Below are positions 15,857 to 23,455 of a stretch of 34,308 nt of DNA, piece after piece. Both the position numbers and the translations under genes were made by a program. This DNA is from a virus: positions 1 to 34,308 of the IMG/VR virus record IMGVR_UViG_3300035180_002049; one strand, given 5' to 3'. Numbering within the stretch: the first letter of the stretch is position 1; every line of letters starts with the position of its first letter. The notes below the pieces were generated by a model. The model ran no database searches, was not told the origin of the DNA, and saw nothing but the letters and a program-made list of their open reading frames with translations.

Positions 15857-16918
15857 GTGGCTATCGTTGTTACCTGTCAGTGCGGCAAGTCGATTACGGT
15901 TCCTGATGAATTTGCAGGGCGAACGGGAACCTGCCGGGCCTGTGGGGCCAAGCTGGCGATCGGTGCTGCGCGAGTTATTGAGGTGGATGCGCCGGTACCT
16001 GTTGTTGTTGCGACAGCTCCTGCACCTGTGCCGGCTGTTGCGGCTCCTGCGCCATTGCCTCAACCGGTCCAGGCCGTGACGGTGCCTTGCTCGTTTTGTC
16101 ATGAGCCGATTCAACCTGGTGCGAAGAAGTGTCGGCACTGTGGGGAGTTTCTGGATCCGGTTTTGCGTGCGACTTTGATCAAGCCTCAGGTTGAGTCGAA
16201 GCCTGAGAAGCCTTCCAAGAAGGTGAAAAAGGAAAAGACGGAAGTCACTCAGATTGTCGTCAACAATGTCGTTGGCGGTTTCGTTACTGAAGCTCCACGT
16301 CGTATGGGTTGCCTGACGAAGATTGTTCTTGGCTTCGTGTTATTGATGATCTTGATGGCGATTTTGCCAAAAGCGCCCGTCAAACCTCCTGTGAATGTTC
16401 CTGCCAATGAGCCAGTGAATGTGCCTGCGGTTGCACCTCAACCGGTGCGTGCTCCGATCGAAGATCCGAACAAGCCGCAAGTTGGACCTGCGAAGTTCAT
16501 TGTTGGTGATCAGGCTCTCACGAAACACTTTGCACGCACGATAGGCAATGCCTGTGGGCTTGTTGTTGCCTATGAAGAGATTGCCGATTATCGAGCGGCC
16601 GAGTTTGCAGCCACGGATCCAAACAAGACAAAGCCTGGCCTTGGTGCGTTTTTTCCTGTGATGGTGCAAGAGGGTAGACTCAAGGTCGTCGGTGAAGGCG
16701 CAAGGGTTATTATTAGACAAGTTGATACCCTTGGATATTTAGTTGAAGTGATCGATGGCGAGTTTAAGGGAACCAAGGGCTGGTCGATTCCAGAGCAGCT
16801 TGTCCAGGCTCCGGTTGCTCCCGAAATCTCGATTGAAGAACGTGCCAAGGCGGAACGAGCACAAACGATCAAGAACAAGCAAGAATATAAAGCTAGGTTG
16901 AAGGGTACTGCGAAGTGA
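15857..16918 (+). CDS. Double zinc-ribbon, membrane-anchored protein (planctomycete type)
   Basis: A 353-residue protein with a GTG start and a GGAG 11 bases upstream. Residues 7-30 form a zinc ribbon (C-Q-C-G ... C-R-A-C-G) with the S-I-T-V-P-D-E-F-A-G stretch common in planctomycete proteins. An Ala/Pro/Val linker comes next, then a second ribbon at about 77-95 (C-S-F-C ... C-R-H-C-G). A Lys-rich patch and one membrane segment lie at about 151-170. The C-terminal domain (210-320) is unknown. Probably host-derived cargo; function unknown. Confidence 0.65.
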   Translation: MAIVVTCQCGKSITVPDEFAGRTGTCRACGAKLAIGAARVIEVDAPVPVVVATAPAPVPAVAAPAPLPQPVQAVTVPCSFCHEPIQPGAKKCRHCGEFLDPVLRATLIKPQVESKPEKPSKKVKKEKTEVTQIVVNNVVGGFVTEAPRRMGCLTKIVLGFVLLMILMAILPKAPVKPPVNVPANEPVNVPAVAPQPVRAPIEDPNKPQVGPAKFIVGDQALTKHFARTIGNACGLVVAYEEIADYRAAEFAATDPNKTKPGLGAFFPVMVQEGRLKVVGEGARVIIRQVDTLGYLVEVIDGEFKGTKGWSIPEQLVQAPVAPEISIEERAKAERAQTIKNKQEYKARLKGTAK

Positions 16919-16961
16919 TACAATAGCGATCGATCGAAGTACTCGGCCTGGGAGTGACGTT

Positions 16962-17786
16962 ATGCTCGAAACAAAACAGCCAATTGAGGAGGTTCCAACA
17001 AAGTCGGGTGAAGCCTCGTTTGAAATTGTTTTCGAGGGGAATGTCCATCCTCAGGATCTGTCGTTTTCTGACCTTGGCTCTGCGATCACAGCTCTTGGTC
17101 GACTTGCGTCTGGTGGGTCCGAAGATGGTGATGATCAGGTTGAACCAGCTAAGCAAAAAATGCACCTTGTTGGTGTTAGAGGCGGATCTGCTCACTATCT
17201 GTTATCGACGGAGAATGTCGATCGATCACGTGAGCAGTTGAGGCTTGCGGGTGGCTATTTTGATGATTTGCAAATCGATAGCCTGAACGCTCATGTGTTG
17301 ACGCCTGGTTCGATATTGTCAAAGCTCGCCTCGAAACTCAAGACAACGATTGTCATCAAAGTTCCGGGAGATGGCCCTGTTTTGGCGAGAATTGGGCCTG
17401 ATTTGTCAGAAGCGATCGATGCACAGTTTTTTACATCACCGTTAAAATTTGCAGCTCGTGTTGTGCGGGTTGGTGGTGCGTCTGGATCAAAGTGTGGGCT
17501 ACGGGTTGCATCACGTCGAAAAATGTTGATTTGTGTTGTTAGTAGTCCGAAAGTTGCCAGACAGCTTGGGGCATTGTTATATCAGAACGTGATTGTTAAA
17601 GGTACAGCGACCTGGATTAAGAGCACGATGACTCTCTACGGATTCTCAATCGTAGAAGTTCAACCAATGAAACGAACTAGAGCTGTTGAAGCTTTTCGGC
17701 TATTGCGTGCTGCGGGCGGGCATTACTGGGATGCAATCAAGGATGTAGAGGCGTTTCTGAACGGTGAAGAGGAACTATCTCAATGA
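16962..17786 (+). CDS. Partner protein of PIN nuclease, unknown family
   Basis: A 274-residue protein with a GGGAG site before ATG 16962. Alpha/beta, with a short acidic stretch near 52-58 and basic strands in the C-terminal half (R-K-M-L-I-C-V-V, K-G-T-A-T-W). No recognised motif. Its stop overlaps the start of the PIN gene (ATGA), so the two are translationally coupled. It is far longer than usual VapB antitoxins, so a classical toxin-antitoxin pair is not assured. The pair is visibly more A/T-rich than its neighbours, a sign of separate acquisition. Confidence 0.55.
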   Translation: MLETKQPIEEVPTKSGEASFEIVFEGNVHPQDLSFSDLGSAITALGRLASGGSEDGDDQVEPAKQKMHLVGVRGGSAHYLLSTENVDRSREQLRLAGGYFDDLQIDSLNAHVLTPGSILSKLASKLKTTIVIKVPGDGPVLARIGPDLSEAIDAQFFTSPLKFAARVVRVGGASGSKCGLRVASRRKMLICVVSSPKVARQLGALLYQNVIVKGTATWIKSTMTLYGFSIVEVQPMKRTRAVEAFRLLRAAGGHYWDAIKDVEAFLNGEEELSQ

Positions 17787-18343
17787 GTGACTCGCAAGTT
17801 ATTGGTATTGATACGATGTGTCTCATTTGGGGTGTAAGGGATCGGGAGCGAATTACCAGCGGCGATGCGAGCCAGAAAGAAAGAGATGGGTTAAGAAAGA
17901 CAAACATTCTTTTTGAGAATTGCGACAGCGCCGGGGCAAGTCTTGTAATTTCCTCCCTCAGCGTTGCTGAGTTATTGGTTCCTGTACCACGCGACAAGCA
18001 TGCCGAATTGATACAAATACTTGTTAAATTGTTCGATATTGTTGATTATGCTTATGAGTGCGCTAGTGACTCGGCTCTTTTGTATGCCAAGCATTCAAGT
18101 GAACTACGTACGGTTGGCAAGCCAGGTGATAGAGATCACATCAAGAATGATATCAATATTATTTCATCGTTTCGCAAATATGGCGTGCATTTGTTTTATA
18201 CGGACGATGGACGTGCTCGGACCATTGCGTCGTCCTTTGGTCTGAAGGCCTGCAAGCTTCCAGAGATGTCTGAGCGTTTATTTGACACCGGGCCGAGAGT
18301 GAAACGGACGAAGAAAAATAGGCGTAGGGACAACGAATCTTAA
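17783..18343 (+). CDS. PIN-domain ribonuclease-like protein
   Basis: A 186-residue protein. The PIN acidic set is visible: D10 in I-G-I-D-T, E63 in S-V-A-E-L-L, D123 in K-N-D-I-N-I-I, and D141 in Y-T-D-D-G-R-A. These coordinate metal in VapC-type RNases. The spacing matches small PIN proteins, though a charged insert at about 20-40 and a Lys/Arg-rich tail are extra. Coupled to the preceding gene. It may be a toxin, an antiphage or superinfection-exclusion effector, or an RNA-processing enzyme. Confidence 0.7.
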   Translation: MSDSQVIGIDTMCLIWGVRDRERITSGDASQKERDGLRKTNILFENCDSAGASLVISSLSVAELLVPVPRDKHAELIQILVKLFDIVDYAYECASDSALLYAKHSSELRTVGKPGDRDHIKNDINIISSFRKYGVHLFYTDDGRARTIASSFGLKACKLPEMSERLFDTGPRVKRTKKNRRRDNES

Positions 18344-18408
18344 GTAGTGATATGAATAGGTGAAAAAGTCAAAGACGTTCGATATGTTTGCTTTTGTGCG
18401 GTTGGTGC

Positions 18409-18436
18409 TTGTGTTTGCCATGGATGCCTGTATTTT
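18409..18436 (+). promoter_or_regulatory. Possible promoter of the HKD/P27-like pair
   Basis: TTGTGT, 16-base spacer, TATTTT, about 30 bases before the ATG at 18466. The 122-bp gap after the PIN gene and this match suggest a separate transcript. Weak consensus. Confidence 0.3.
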
Positions 18437-18465
18437 GTGGCTCTTTCCTTGTAGGAGTTTGAGCC

Positions 18466-19092
18466 ATGGCGGTACCTTCTTCGATTGCGGCTCGACGGAG
18501 TCGGGCGGTTGAGTCGTTTCAAACGGCGGCGGAATGTATTGGGGAGATTGTGCCGGGGATGGGGTTGTTTGCGGTTACGCGTGGGCAATTTTCGATGATT
18601 GATGCGGTGTTGGCCTGTCTGGATCAAGCCGGGCCCAGCCATGTTTCGCTGTGGACTTGGACAGTCGCGGAGTATGAAATCGAGTGTCTTGAACGGTTGC
18701 GGATTGATGGGCGGTTGCTGTCTGGTGTGCTTGTAATCGATCACGGGGCACGGAATAAAAACGCGGGGCTTATCGCGCAGTGGAAGAGCAGTTTCGGGCC
18801 TGAATCTGTGCGTTATGTTGTCAATCACTCGAAGATTGCGACGGTTCAAAGTGATCGGTTCAAGCTGCTTTTGCGTGGCTCGATGAACCTCAATTTCAAT
18901 CCACGGTTCGAACAATTCGATTTGACTGAAGGCGGGCTCGACTTTGATTTGGTGAAGTCGATCGAGGCCGAGCTGCCTGTGCTTGGAGACAAGTGCAAAG
19001 GGGAAGATGTGTACGCGGCCAGCAAGGTTGCCAACGCGTTCTCACCTCAGCAATTGAGCATGTTCAAAGATATCAAGGTCTGGAATAAATGA
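18466..19092 (+). CDS. HKD (phospholipase D-like) nuclease-type protein
   Basis: A 208-residue protein with AGGAG upstream of ATG 18466. The signature is H121-x-K123 in N-H-S-K-I-A-T-V, followed by D130 and the R-G-S-M-N-L-N segment at 137-143, as in the PLD superfamily. Only one HKD motif is present, so activity would need a dimer, as in Nuc-type nucleases. It is coupled to the next gene (ATGA), which resembles a terminase small subunit fragment. DNA cleavage or processing is plausible; the target is unknown. Confidence 0.7.
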   Translation: MAVPSSIAARRSRAVESFQTAAECIGEIVPGMGLFAVTRGQFSMIDAVLACLDQAGPSHVSLWTWTVAEYEIECLERLRIDGRLLSGVLVIDHGARNKNAGLIAQWKSSFGPESVRYVVNHSKIATVQSDRFKLLLRGSMNLNFNPRFEQFDLTEGGLDFDLVKSIEAELPVLGDKCKGEDVYAASKVANAFSPQQLSMFKDIKVWNK

Positions 19093-19349
19093 TTGACATC
19101 TTGGCTGAACTCGCGATCGACAATCCCAAGGTGCCAGCGGTTACTTTACAGATGTATGCCGATGCGTTGCGGTCATATGTCGAAGCGTCGAAGAACATCG
19201 AAGCCAACGGGTCTGTCTGTTCGCATCCTCGGACGGGGGCTCCGATCGATAATCCGTATTTGCGGGTGAGAGATCAGCAAGGGGCAGTGCTCAGAAAGAT
19301 GCGGGCGATTAAGGGAGATCGCGTTTTGAAAAGGCTCCTTGAGGATTGA
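19089..19349 (+). CDS. Truncated P27-family terminase small subunit-like protein
   Basis: An 86-residue protein. The centre reads A-N-G-S-V, then H-P-R-T-G-A-P-I-D-N-P-Y-L-R-V-R, the conserved helix-turn region of P27-type small terminases. It lacks the usual N-terminal DNA-binding half (family members are normally 120-170 residues). A complete P27-type gene sits at 24101, so this is a second, shorter member linked to an HKD protein rather than to a large terminase. Its role may be DNA recognition for the HKD partner, which is inference. Confidence 0.65.
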   Translation: MIDILAELAIDNPKVPAVTLQMYADALRSYVEASKNIEANGSVCSHPRTGAPIDNPYLRVRDQQGAVLRKMRAIKGDRVLKRLLED

Positions 19350-19381
19350 CCTGTCGATTGGGCACGGTTAGGATTTTGGAA

Positions 19382-19409
19382 GCGGTCGACCCGGGGGGGA
19401 ATCGACCGC
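19382..19409 (+). other. Hairpin with C/G-block loop
   Basis: Perfect 8-bp arms GCGGTCGA/TCGACCGC around a loop containing CCCGGGGGGG. It lies just after the P27-like gene and before the intrinsic terminator. Confidence 0.5.
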
Positions 19410-19418
19410 GAAGGGGCG

Positions 19419-19453
19419 CAGGATTGAGTTCATCTCGATCCTGTGGTTTTTTT
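19419..19453 (+). terminator. Intrinsic terminator after the HKD/P27-like pair
   Basis: A stem CAGGATTGAG/CTCGATCCTG of ten pairs (one T-G wobble) with a 5-base loop, then TGG and seven T. It ends the plus-strand accessory operon and abuts the stop of the opposing membrane protein gene. Confidence 0.85.
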
Positions 19454-19700
19454 ATGTCGATCGGTTTTCTTGTCCGCGCCGTACGGCGGCTTCGTATTCT
19501 TCCAGCGTTATGTTTGAAAGAATGGGTAAGACCGCGTACGAATTGAGCACGGACCCGAACAGGCCTACAGAGACGGCGGCCATTACGACGGCTGCGATCA
19601 TCAGGTCCGCGTTCTCGAATTTCATTGTCAGATAAAAGAACGGAAAGGCTGCGATCGTAGCAGCCATCACCGTTCCGAACGTGATGTCTTTCTTTGGCAT
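19452..19700 (-). CDS. Small two-helix membrane protein
   Basis: An 82-residue protein with AAGGA upstream of ATG 19700. Hydrophobic segments lie at about 9-25 and 32-57, then a charged 20-residue tail. Holin-like in size and topology, but it lies with recombination genes on the minus strand and not with the lysis-type block, so this role is doubtful. It could affect membrane state or exclusion. Confidence 0.55.
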   Translation of the reverse strand: MPKKDITFGTVMAATIAAFPFFYLTMKFENADLMIAAVVMAAVSVGLFGSVLNSYAVLPILSNITLEEYEAAVRRGQENRST

Positions 19701-19751
19701 TGCCTGGTTTTCCTTGGTGGTTTGGTTGGCGATCGCCGGATGTAATCAGGG

Positions 19752-20399
19752 TTAGGTTTTGCGCCTCAGGTCGTTGCCGGGGTTGTGTGTCATTAGGTGT
19801 TGGCGGAGTTCGTGGGCCTGGTCGGGTGTTAGGTCGTCGAAGCGCTCGATTCCCCAACGGTCAAGCATGTATTGAAATGCGATTGGGAAGATTTTGCGAC
19901 GTTCGGTCATACGTTTGAGATCCTCGCGCAAGGCGTTGCCTGAGTCGAGTGTGCGGGCGGGTTTGGCATTGTTGTTGACGTGTTCACTTGAAACGCGGAT
20001 CGATTGGCAAGGGAGCCCGAACTTGATGGCGGCGGCTTTGAGGGCTGACGCTTTGCGAAGGCGCAGGGAGTTGTGATCGAAGTAGCCTTGGTCTGTGTGT
20101 TGGGGGGCGGGGGCAATGCCTGTCCGGGTGGTTTGGTGCCAATACTCCTCGCACCACGGAACCGACACGGTTAACTCACACTGGATATGAGTATGTGAAA
20201 TGTTGTAGTGATCTGACCAACCGATCACGGAAAACAACGTGTTGAGGCGTTTGACAATTGCCGACTCTGTCACGTGTGAATATGTCTCTTTATTGGCGTT
20301 GGTGCGGCGAACACGCTCACCGTCTTTTTCGAGGAACGGCTTTGAGATTCGATCCTGCAAAGCTTTATTCAGTCGTTCCATATCAAGCATCGGGATCAT
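19752..20399 (-). CDS. Rad52-like single-strand annealing protein
   Basis: The protein has 215 residues from ATG 20399, which overlaps the upstream stop (ATGA). A longer frame to 20525 is antisense-like Pro/Arg sequence. The pattern V-x-x-L-N-x-L-F-S-V-I-G-W, a beta region, then A-S-A-L-K-A-A-A-I-K-F-G-L matches the Rad52/Rad22/Sak family core. Such proteins anneal single strands in phage recombination. No exonuclease partner is visible. Divergence is high, so the call is moderate. Confidence 0.6.
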   Translation of the reverse strand: MIPMLDMERLNKALQDRISKPFLEKDGERVRRTNANKETYSHVTESAIVKRLNTLFSVIGWSDHYNISHTHIQCELTVSVPWCEEYWHQTTRTGIAPAPQHTDQGYFDHNSLRLRKASALKAAAIKFGLPCQSIRVSSEHVNNNAKPARTLDSGNALREDLKRMTERRKIFPIAFQYMLDRWGIERFDDLTPDQAHELRQHLMTHNPGNDLRRKT

Positions 20400-21289
20400 T
20401 GTTTGGCTCTCTTGTTGTGGCTCTGGGCGAATGTCTTGGAAGTGGTCGGTTTGGTTGCGGCTGCTTGGAAGTTTGCGATTCGGGCGAGGAGCCAGTCGAG
20501 GGACCATGAGTCGCATCGAAGGCATATCGTGCCGGGGTTAAGGTTTTCGTGGTTGGTGGCGCGGTGTCGGCCCTTATCAGCGGGGGGGCTGTCAGGGCCA
20601 GCGTGAAAAGGTCGTTGTGGTGCTTCGCGGTGGTGGCCTGTGCAATGGTCGGGCGGTTCTCCTTCGGTCCATATGCTTGCGGATCCAGTGATGAGGATTC
20701 GAGGCCTGGGTGGTTCTGTGAGGATGCTGTCGGGGATGCGCGGGGCTCGTCTCGGTTCATCGAGCTGCTCACGCGCGGTGGCGATGTCGGCGGGGCTCAT
20801 TGCTCGATCGTCGGCGAGCTGCTCGAGCCTGATCTCAAGGTCGGTCGCGTTGCGGGCTCGTTTGGAGCGTTTGAGCTTGGGGCGGGGCTCGCGCGTGCCG
20901 ATACGTCGCCAGCTCACCAGCTCGCCGGCTTCGGTGCTTGTGAGCTTGAGGCCAGCGAAGGCGGCGCTCCAGGGGCTGAGGGTTGCTCTTGTGGCAGTCT
21001 CGGGCGCGTACCAAGTCGAAGCGAGTCGAGCCCTAGCAAGTCGGCTGAGCGCGAGGTCGATCACATAAATGTTGGTCTCGAACTTCTCGGCAAGTCGGTC
21101 TTGCCAGACGTTCACGTGTCCCAATCTGTAGGCCTGATCGATTAGGGCGAACCAAACGGCAGCGGCTTCGGGGCCAAGTGGGTTCAATAGCTCAAGGGCC
21201 TGGTCGACCTTGGCTTGGGGGAGCTGAGTCTCGGCGACAAGATCGGCAAGGCGCAAGACGATTGGCGGCGGATCGATTGTACATGTCAT
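20396..21289 (-). CDS. Winged-helix-like hypothetical protein upstream of Rad52-like gene
   Basis: A 297-residue protein. The N-terminal 110 residues are helical with a possible winged-helix (A-V-W-F-A-L-I-D-Q-A-Y ... V-I-D-L-A-L-S-R-L-A-R). A Lys/Arg-rich middle follows (R-P-K-L-K-R-S-K-R), then a Pro-rich stretch and a C-L-R-C-D motif near 258. Coupled to the Rad52-like gene, so a replication or recombination role is plausible. Family unrecognised. Confidence 0.55.
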   Translation of the reverse strand: MTCTIDPPPIVLRLADLVAETQLPQAKVDQALELLNPLGPEAAAVWFALIDQAYRLGHVNVWQDRLAEKFETNIYVIDLALSRLARARLASTWYAPETATRATLSPWSAAFAGLKLTSTEAGELVSWRRIGTREPRPKLKRSKRARNATDLEIRLEQLADDRAMSPADIATAREQLDEPRRAPRIPDSILTEPPRPRILITGSASIWTEGEPPDHCTGHHREAPQRPFHAGPDSPPADKGRHRATNHENLNPGTICLRCDSWSLDWLLARIANFQAAATKPTTSKTFAQSHNKRAKQ

Positions 21290-21416
21290 GTTGTCCGACC
21301 TGGGTGTGTGTACATTCGGTCTGTTTGTCCATCACTGGACCTATAAATGTACTACACTTATTTTGCCTAAGTTGCCTAGCTTGTTATTTTTCGGTGTTTG
21401 AAATCGGAGACATCTT
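21290..21416. promoter_or_regulatory. Divergent promoter region, HTH gene versus recombination genes
   Basis: The 127-bp gap separates opposite genes. It and its left edge contain GTACAT/ATGTAC three times (near 21287, 21310 and 21347), a small palindrome GTCCA-TCAC-TGGAC (21327-21340) and a TTGCCTA direct repeat before the HTH gene. It looks like a regulator-controlled divergent region. Confidence 0.5.
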
Positions 21417-21650
21417 ATGCGTCGGGGCGACATAGGGTTGACAAGACCACAAAAGGGGCATCATTTGACCGTGACGACCGACCACAGGATTCAACGCGAC
21501 AAGCTCGCGGCTCGGCGGCTCGCTCGCGGTTGGTCCCCTGAGCGTGTGGCATTAGCGGCTGGTATTTCGGTTACTCAACTGAGGCGACGTATGCGAACCT
21601 TCGAAAAGCAGAAAGCCCCAAGCGGGGTAGCTCGGGGCTGGGAAGTTTGA
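21417..21650 (+). CDS. Small HTH regulator
   Basis: A 77-residue protein with CGGAG seven bases before ATG 21417. The helix-turn-helix is at about 37-60 (W-S-P-E-R-V-A-L-A-A-G-I-S-V-T-Q-L-R-R-R). It is transcribed away from the recombination genes, the usual place of a Cro/CI-like or activator protein. Its small size is closer to Cro-like proteins. A dispersed near-palindrome lies between its stop and the opposing secreted gene. Confidence 0.65.
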   Translation: MRRGDIGLTRPQKGHHLTVTTDHRIQRDKLAARRLARGWSPERVALAAGISVTQLRRRMRTFEKQKAPSGVARGWEV

Positions 21651-21667
21651 CGACTTGCGTTGAAAGA

Positions 21668-21679
21668 TTTCCGGGGAAA
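21668..21679 (-). repeat. Dispersed near-palindrome, site 4 (12-bp variant)
   Basis: Minus-strand TTTCCCCGGAAA, within the longer palindrome GATTTCC-GG-GGAAATC (21666-21681). It lies in the 32-bp gap between two convergent genes. Confidence 0.6.
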
Positions 21680-21682
21680 TCG

Positions 21683-22132
21683 TCAGCGCTGGGGCGTGGC
21701 GATCGCGGCTTGATAGCTGGCGGGTGCGAGGATCGTCTGTGTGGTGGCCAAGGTCATCTTGCGAAGCCTGGGCTCTCCGAGGCGAGTGAGGCGTTCTCCG
21801 GCTGCTGCAAGGCCTCTGCGGATCGCGTTGGGCGGGACGATCACTTGAACCGTCTGCGGTGCAAGGGTGGTCGCGTAGGCGGCCTGGGGTTGCTGTGCCT
21901 GAGCTTGGGCGTAGGCCTGGGGGCTGGCCTGGGCTCTTTGCTCGGCGAGGGCTCGCTGGATCGCTCTGTCTACGATCGCGTTGACTTGGTCTTCAGTAAG
22001 TCCGGGCGCGCTGGCGGGCGTGCTCGGGGCAAACGGGTTGACCATCGGGGCGGCTGGGACGCGGTCATCGGCCTGGGCTTTGGCTCCGACTAATGACGCG
22101 AATGATAAGCCAATCAAGATGATTTTGAGCAT
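21683..22132 (-). CDS. Secreted/periplasmic small protein
   Basis: The protein has 149 residues from ATG 22132, which has AAGGAG eight bases upstream. A signal peptide covers about 1-20 (L-K-I-I-L-I-G-L-S-F-A-S-L, then A-K-A-Q-A). The mature part has a helical Ala/Gln-rich region with Q-A-Q-A repeats. Exported phage proteins of this type may act at the cell envelope. It diverges from the metalloprotease gene. Family unrecognised. Confidence 0.6.
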   Translation of the reverse strand: MLKIILIGLSFASLVGAKAQADDRVPAAPMVNPFAPSTPASAPGLTEDQVNAIVDRAIQRALAEQRAQASPQAYAQAQAQQPQAAYATTLAPQTVQVIVPPNAIRRGLAAAGERLTRLGEPRLRKMTLATTQTILAPASYQAAIATPQR

Positions 22133-22213
22133 GCTCGAAACTCCTTCGGAAGTTGACGTCACTTTGTTTATCGGTTCGATTCTCCTTTGACTCCACTCAA
22201 TCCATAAGCTCAA

Positions 22214-23005
22214 ATGAAAAGTAAGCAATTGTTAGTTTGCGGTTGCAAGGCAAGTGAGGTAGCTCCGGGAGTTGTCGCAAGGTGGCCTGTCGGTTTGACT
22301 GAAATCACATACTTTGAAGATATGGTTTTTGATGGGTTAACACGTGAGCAAGTGGCTACGTGTTATGATTTGGCGGTTGGTCAATGGGCGGCGTTAATTG
22401 GTCTGACTTTCCGACGTGTTGAAGATCCTGGTCTCGCTCGAATTGTGGCACGTAATGGGGAGATCGACGGGGCCAACGGCGTGTTGGCCCTGTCGGATCT
22501 TCCTTACGGGGCTTCGACCTGGTCGGTGATGAATCAGATTTTCGACCCGGCTGAACCTTGGTCGCAAGAAGACATTCACATGCTACACGGTTGCATGTGT
22601 CATGAAATCGGGCATGCTCTTGGATTGGAGCATATACCGAATTCAGGGGCATTGATGGACCCGTATATCGTGCCTGGTCGTTGGCGTCCTCAGGTTCCGG
22701 ATATTGCGGCGATTCAAGCGATTTACGGGGAACCTGTGGCGAAGAATTTGGGGCTGTCGGATGCTGAGCTTGTCGCGATCGGAGAGGAGTTTGCTCCTGT
22801 CGTTTGCTCGGCTTTTGCTGAGTCTTTGCGGGATTTGGCCAGCTCGATTGAGTCGTCCTTAGACGATTCCAATGTTCTCGATTGGTCTGTGGTGGAACGT
22901 CGGATCTTTGCGTTTTGGAACGAACGTCTTATCGATTTGCTCGAGGATATTTCGGTTGCCGATTATGTTCGGGTTTTGCGTGGGATAGCGACGGGGCTTT
23001 CGTGA
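22214..23005 (+). CDS. Matrixin-like zinc metalloprotease
   Basis: A 263-residue protein with the zinc motif H130-E131-x-G-H134-x-L-G-L-x-H140 and a Met-turn A-L-M-D-P at about 146-150, the signature of metzincins of the matrixin (M10A) family. There is no signal peptide. It heads a plus-strand cassette of small membrane proteins just before the HNH and terminase genes. Planctomycete walls contain protein and little peptidoglycan, so an envelope-cutting protease could serve lysis or entry, which is inference. The last 90 residues are helical and may be a separate domain. Confidence 0.75.
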   Translation: MKSKQLLVCGCKASEVAPGVVARWPVGLTEITYFEDMVFDGLTREQVATCYDLAVGQWAALIGLTFRRVEDPGLARIVARNGEIDGANGVLALSDLPYGASTWSVMNQIFDPAEPWSQEDIHMLHGCMCHEIGHALGLEHIPNSGALMDPYIVPGRWRPQVPDIAAIQAIYGEPVAKNLGLSDAELVAIGEEFAPVVCSAFAESLRDLASSIESSLDDSNVLDWSVVERRIFAFWNERLIDLLEDISVADYVRVLRGIATGLS

Positions 23006-23061
23006 TTACTCTTTTCATCGTGGCGATGGTTTCTCTGTATTTGTTGTTGGAGGATGCATGA
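23002..23061 (+). CDS. 19-residue membrane micropeptide
   Basis: GTG at 23002 overlaps the protease stop (GTGA) and the stop overlaps the next ATG (ATGA), so it is bounded exactly by its neighbours. The peptide is VITLFIVAMVSLYLLLEDA, one hydrophobic helix. Such tight packing on both sides argues for translation. A holin-like or anti-holin helper role is possible. Confidence 0.5.
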   Translation: MITLFIVAMVSLYLLLEDA

Positions 23062-23339
23062 AAGTCTTTCGTGGTTTGATTGCTCGTGTGGTTGGTTTTT
23101 TCGGGGCTGTGCAGGGCTCGGTTCGCGGTGTAATCAACGGTGAAGAGTTGGTTCGTGCAATCATTTCAGCTGTGTCGGCTGGGTTCTCGGTTCCGTCGGT
23201 TCTGGCTCTCGTTCCGGTGCTGATTAAGGATGTTCCCCTCGTCGTTCCTAGCCCGGCTGTGTCGGGGTTGCTGGTGGCGATTATTACGCTGATCGCTGAT
23301 CTCTACAGGCGTAAAGCGGCGGGCTCGGTTGCAACGTGA
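23058..23339 (+). CDS. Holin-like membrane protein
   Basis: A 93-residue protein with GGAGG before ATG 23058. Hydrophobic segments lie at about 8-24, 43-62 and 66-82, followed by a short basic tail (D-L-Y-R-R-K), which fits a small phage holin. It follows the matrixin gene and precedes further small membrane proteins. The assignment is by topology and position; no family signature is certain. Confidence 0.55.
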   Translation: MKVFRGLIARVVGFFGAVQGSVRGVINGEELVRAIISAVSAGFSVPSVLALVPVLIKDVPLVVPSPAVSGLLVAIITLIADLYRRKAAGSVAT

Positions 23340-23449
23340 TCTCGAAGTCTTGGCGGGTTGGGTTTCTCCATCTCGCGTTCACGGTTTGCTATGTCGGTCT
23401 CATACTCTGGATCATTCAAATCATTACGACTCGGCAACCTTTCAACTGA
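23336..23449 (+). CDS. 37-residue single-pass membrane peptide
   Basis: GTG at 23336 overlaps the upstream TGA by three bases (GTGA). One hydrophobic segment spans about 9-30 (V-C-Y-V-G-L-I-L-W-I-I-Q-I-I), between basic and polar ends. The frame fills the gap to the next gene almost exactly. Possible holin partner or spanin-like element. Confidence 0.5.
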   Translation: MISKSWRVGFLHLAFTVCYVGLILWIIQIITTRQPFN

Positions 23450-23455
23450 TGTTCA

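Noticed and set aside
20400-20525. Extended start for the Rad52-like gene
   Set aside because: The ATG at 20399 overlaps the upstream stop; the extra 42 residues lie over the preceding gene and look non-coding.
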